DNA of 8,924 nt from Promethearchaeota archaeon (GTDB lineage: Archaea > Asgardarchaeota > Lokiarchaeia > Sigynarchaeales > MK-D1), in contig JAEOTN010000035.1 in the NCBI GenBank assembly GCA_016839865.1, forward strand, positions 1-8,924. Direction: 5' to 3'. The position numbers and the translations under genes were made by a program. This document shows, piece after piece, positions 6,599 through 8,924 of the stretch. Below the pieces are notes generated by a model. The model made no database searches and had not been told where the DNA came from. It saw nothing but the letters and a program-made list of their open reading frames with translations. Positions within the stretch are counted from its first letter, which is position 1, and the number at the start of each line of letters is the position of its first letter.

Positions 6599-7318
6599 CT
6601 ACTTTTTCGTACCAGTCTTTCTGGCTGCAATTAAACCTACTTTTCTACCAGGAGGTGCGTTTCTACTAACAGTTGTTGGTTTGTGAGGGCTTTTATGGCC
6701 ACCACCACCAAATGGATGACTCGCTGCTGTCATAGCTACACCAGAAGTGCGAGGCCAAACACCGTGTCTAGTCTTCATTAAATGGAATTTCTTTCCCGCC
6801 TTAGTAAAAGGTTTGATTTGCCTACCCCCTCCACTCACAACTCCAATTGTGCATCGGGAGTTTAGAGGAATTCTCTTGATCTTACCCGAGGGTAAACGGA
6901 TGTTCGCATGGGTTGGTGTTTTAGTCATCATTACAGCATAGGTTCCAGATCCCCGAACAAATTTTCCACCATCGTCTTTTTGACCTTCAATATTGTATAT
7001 ATAGGTGGATTCTGGCACATTTTTCAGCAATAAGATATTGCCAACTTTTATTTCTGTTTTATCACCCACTTCGACTGTGTCTCCCACTTTAATTCCTTCA
7101 GGAGGGAGGTACAATCCCTTTTTGCCATCTTCGTATTGGATTAACGCAACCGGACATCCTCTTCCAGGATCGTGGAGCAGATCTTTTACAGTCGCTTTCA
7201 ATGGATTTTCATTATTCTGAAAGTATCGGTATTTGATTTTTCCTCGGCGTTTATGAGTAGGAGATTGGAAATTTGGAGTTCCCCGACCTCTCCTCTGCAC
7301 TAATATTCGTTTTCCCAT
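6599..7318 (-). CDS. rpl2: Large subunit ribosomal protein uL2 (archaeal L2)
   Basis: The 239-residue protein has the archaeal/eukaryotic uL2 sequence end to end: start MGKRILVQRRGRG, LLHDPGRGCPVALIQY, LPPEGIKVGDTVEVG, a Gly-rich GGKFVRGSGTYA, NSRCTIGVVSGGGR, and the C-terminal signature HPFGGGG, then PTTVSRNAPPGRKVG and LIAARKTG. uL2 is a core protein of the 50S subunit that supports the peptidyl transferase centre, and length is normal. The ATG at 7318 is chosen over the in-frame GTG at 7327 because MGKR is the canonical family N-terminus; GTGAT just upstream may act as Shine-Dalgarno. Before HPFGGG the protein has GVAMTAAS where archaeal proteins usually have an Asn after the Met and Asp or Asn before the His. 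The gene lacks its usual S10-cluster neighbours (uL23 upstream, uS19 downstream) and is divergent from pan. Confidence 0.97.
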   Translation of the reverse strand: MGKRILVQRRGRGTPNFQSPTHKRRGKIKYRYFQNNENPLKATVKDLLHDPGRGCPVALIQYEDGKKGLYLPPEGIKVGDTVEVGDKTEIKVGNILLLKNVPESTYIYNIEGQKDDGGKFVRGSGTYAVMMTKTPTHANIRLPSGKIKRIPLNSRCTIGVVSGGGRQIKPFTKAGKKFHLMKTRHGVWPRTSGVAMTAASHPFGGGGHKSPHKPTTVSRNAPPGRKVGLIAARKTGTKK

Positions 7319-7393
7319 GTATATCACTGTGTTGTGGGTATCATTTTGAATTACTATTGGATGGCTATACCAATTATCCCATATTTTTGAATT

Positions 7394-7411
7394 TTGTCAT
7401 TTGTGTGACAA
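7394..7411. promoter_or_regulatory. Inverted repeat TTGTCA-N6-TGACAA between uL2 and pan, possible operator
   Basis: A perfect dyad of two 6-base arms around a 6-base spacer sits in the divergent uL2-pan intergenic region, just upstream of the candidate pan TATA box. Size and spacing suit a dimeric helix-turn-helix regulator. Such a repeat can also arise by chance, and no second copy was noticed in the window. Confidence 0.35.
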
Positions 7412-7424
7412 CGATAGAGAATAC

Positions 7425-7435
7425 ATACTTATACA
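7425..7435 (+). promoter_or_regulatory. Candidate TATA box for pan
   Basis: ATACTTATACA lies about 49 bp before the ATG at 7479, after an A/G-rich stretch (ACGATAGAGAAT) that could act as BRE. Transcription would start near 7456, leaving a leader of about 22 bases. No Shine-Dalgarno is visible before the ATG. Prediction from position and sequence only. Confidence 0.35.
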
Positions 7436-7478
7436 AAACTTTTTTTCGTAATATTTTCATAAAAACTTGGACAATAAA

Positions 7479-8603
7479 ATGGACGAAAGTAAAAGAAATA
7501 ATGAAAACAAGCGATTACGTGTAAAAATTGATGAATTGACAAAGGAAAGAGATCTCTATAAACATAACTTTCAACGATTACAGAGTCAAATTCAACGTAC
7601 TAAACCCCCCTTATTAATTGCATCTGTTACTAGGATCTTTGAGGATGGGTATTGTATTATTCATACTCCCTCGGGTGCGGATTTTCTTGTTCAAAATCCT
7701 TTTCGTGACTTAAGTCCTGGGGATTCAGTTGGAATAGATCAAACCACTTTTAACCTTATCAAAATTCTTCCTCCAAATGTAGATAGATTTGTAGCTGGTA
7801 TGGAACTAGATGAAAGACCAGAAGAAACTTATGAAGATGTAGGAGGTCTTGACGAAGTTATCATTTCGCTTAGAGAAGTAGTAGAATTGGCAATAACTAA
7901 TCCTCAGATTTTCAAAACTATTGGGATCACTCCTCCTAATGGAGTATTGTTGGAAGGGGATCCTGGGACAGGAAAGACTTTATTAGCACGTGCAGTAGCA
8001 AATGCCACACAGGCAACATTTATCCGATTAGTGGGATCTGAGCTTGTACAAAAATATATTGGAGAAGGTGCTCGATTAGTTAGAGAATTGTTTGCTTTGG
8101 CTCGAGATCGTTCCCCATGTATATTATTTATTGATGAAATTGATGCAATCGCTTCAAAAAGAACACCTGATTCACAAGTTTCCGATCGAGAAGTACAAAG
8201 AACATTGATGCAATTATTAGCAGAAATGGACGGATTTAATGAATTAGGAAATGTCAAAATACTTGCTGCAACCAATCGTCCTGATATTTTGGATCCTGCA
8301 ATTTTGAGACCTGGAAGATTTGATAGGATAATTCATATTCCAGAGCCCGATGCGACCGGTAGATTAGAAATTTTTAAAATTCATACACGAAAAATGCCTA
8401 TGAAGAATGTTAAACTTGGGTTATTATCCCAAAAATGGGAAAAACTCACAGGAGCTGATATCAAGGCAATTTGTATCGAAGCAGGATTAAATGCAATAAG
8501 AAATAACCGATCTAGCGTCGTTCAAACCGATTTTGAAATTGGGTATAACCGATATTTCCGGAAACTGCAAGAAAAACGTGTTGGTGCAGCAGTTTATACA
8601 TAA
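7479..8603 (+). CDS. pan: Proteasome-activating nucleotidase PAN (AAA+ ATPase)
   Basis: PAN forms the hexameric ATPase ring that unfolds proteins and feeds them to the 20S proteasome. From the ATG the protein has 374 residues (an in-frame TTG at 7467 would add four). Order of parts: a coiled coil (about 5-42), an OB domain (about 45-105), the AAA+ module beginning YEDVGGLDE, Walker A GDPGTGKT (160-167), pore loop KYIGEG with aromatic-hydrophobic-Gly, Walker B ILFIDEID (215-222), sensor 1 AATNRPD, arginine-finger region RPGRFDR, and a helical lid with LTGADIKAICIEAG. The protein ends in VYT, a HbYX motif that docks in the proteasome alpha ring and opens the gate. Two oddities: Walker A has Asp where most PANs have Pro (eukaryotic Rpt2 has Glu there), and the N-terminal coiled coil is shorter than in well-studied PANs of about 400-430 residues. 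No 20S genes are nearby. The gene appears monocistronic. Confidence 0.95.
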   Translation: MDESKRNNENKRLRVKIDELTKERDLYKHNFQRLQSQIQRTKPPLLIASVTRIFEDGYCIIHTPSGADFLVQNPFRDLSPGDSVGIDQTTFNLIKILPPNVDRFVAGMELDERPEETYEDVGGLDEVIISLREVVELAITNPQIFKTIGITPPNGVLLEGDPGTGKTLLARAVANATQATFIRLVGSELVQKYIGEGARLVRELFALARDRSPCILFIDEIDAIASKRTPDSQVSDREVQRTLMQLLAEMDGFNELGNVKILAATNRPDILDPAILRPGRFDRIIHIPEPDATGRLEIFKIHTRKMPMKNVKLGLLSQKWEKLTGADIKAICIEAGLNAIRNNRSSVVQTDFEIGYNRYFRKLQEKRVGAAVYT

Positions 8604-8608
8604 ATTTC

Positions 8609-8924
8609 CTATTTTTCTTCTTTTTCCACTTGTTCTCCCCAATAATGTTCCCTAGGAATAGGATCTAACGTAGTAGTTATATCTTTGATATTTTCTTCAA
8701 TTCCTTGCATCAATAGATATCCTGAATTTAGTTCTCTATTCGTGATTTCTCCTGCAACGTTGGTTGTCATGATTTTTTCCACTTCTTTTACATTACGAGT
8801 GTGACCTAACGCCCATATCATTTTTGCATAAGCCGCGGATGGAAGCATGTTTGCTCCTTCAATCACACCTAATGCCAACATATCTCTTCCAGTTTCATAC
8901 ACTCGAAGATTAGTATACCCGTAT
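8609..8924 (-). CDS. C-terminal part of an asparaginase-family protein (L-asparaginase or GatD), 5' end beyond window
   Basis: About 104 C-terminal residues are seen, reading in from the window edge as GYTNLRVYETGRDMLALG. The segment VYETGRDML, GVIEGANMLPSAAYAKM, IWALGHT and then TTNVAGEI is the C-terminal domain pattern of type I asparaginases and of GatD, the asparaginase-like subunit of the archaeal GatDE amidotransferase that makes Gln-tRNA(Gln). The MLP wording leans slightly towards GatD; the divergent acidic tail gives no help. Catalytic threonines and the N-terminal GatD-specific domain would lie outside the window, so the two cannot be separated here. The GTG at 8902 is an internal valine and not a start. 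The gene is convergent with pan, with 5 bp between the two stop codons. Confidence 0.75.
   Translation of the reverse strand, partial: YGYTNLRVYETGRDMLALGVIEGANMLPSAAYAKMIWALGHTRNVKEVEKIMTTNVAGEITNRELNSGYLLMQGIEENIKDITTTLDPIPREHYWGEQVEKEEK

Noticed and set aside
7337..7374. Inverted repeats GGTAT/ATACC and ATTGG/CCAAT upstream of uL2
   Set aside because: Arms are only 5 bases with longer spacers, which is expected by chance in AT-rich DNA; the 6+6 dyad nearby is a better candidate.
7904..8275. 123-codon minus-strand open frame inside pan
   Set aside because: It is antisense to the AAA+ core, where strong codon constraint leaves the opposite strand open by chance; the product resembles no family I know.

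Overview
The window is AT-rich archaeal DNA. Archaeal markers are a PAN-type proteasomal ATPase ending in a HbYX motif, an archaeal-type ribosomal protein uL2, a radical SAM/TRAM protein of a family mainly known from archaea, and a piece of an asparaginase-family gene (possibly GatD). A Rab/Ras-like small GTPase homologue sitting beside two large leucine-rich-repeat (LRR) proteins points to an Asgard archaeon. That placement is inference; no rRNA gene is present to anchor it.

Layout, left to right. (1) 2-634, plus strand: C-terminal part of a radical SAM protein with a TRAM domain, followed by a T-rich terminator. (2) 746-4267, plus strand: a run of four genes. These are a small protein whose C-terminal half resembles the KH domain of Era, a Rab/Ras-like protein that has lost the canonical nucleotide-binding and catalytic residues, and two paralogous LRR proteins built of uninterrupted 23-residue repeats. 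(3) 6453-4264, minus strand: a two-gene operon of CYTH/triphosphate-tunnel proteins. The first is a VTC-like polyphosphate polymerase homologue with a large unexplained C-terminal extension; the second is a small CYTH-like protein. (4) 7318-6599, minus strand: uL2, standing alone rather than inside the usual S10 ribosomal cluster. (5) 7479-8603, plus strand: PAN, divergent from uL2 across about 160 bp that holds a perfect 6+6 inverted repeat. (6) 8924-8609, minus strand: the C-terminal end of an asparaginase or GatD-type protein, cut by the window edge.

How the genes may work together. The pseudoGTPase and LRR pair looks like a Roco-type LRR-GTPase module split into separate polypeptides, with a G domain that probably serves as a scaffold and not as an enzyme; this is the most novel-looking part of the window. 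The VTC-like and CYTH-like genes are translationally linked and probably handle inorganic polyphosphate or another polyanion. PAN and uL2 are housekeeping genes for proteolysis and translation. Gene ends are very tightly packed: one convergent pair overlaps by 3 bp and another is 5 bp apart.
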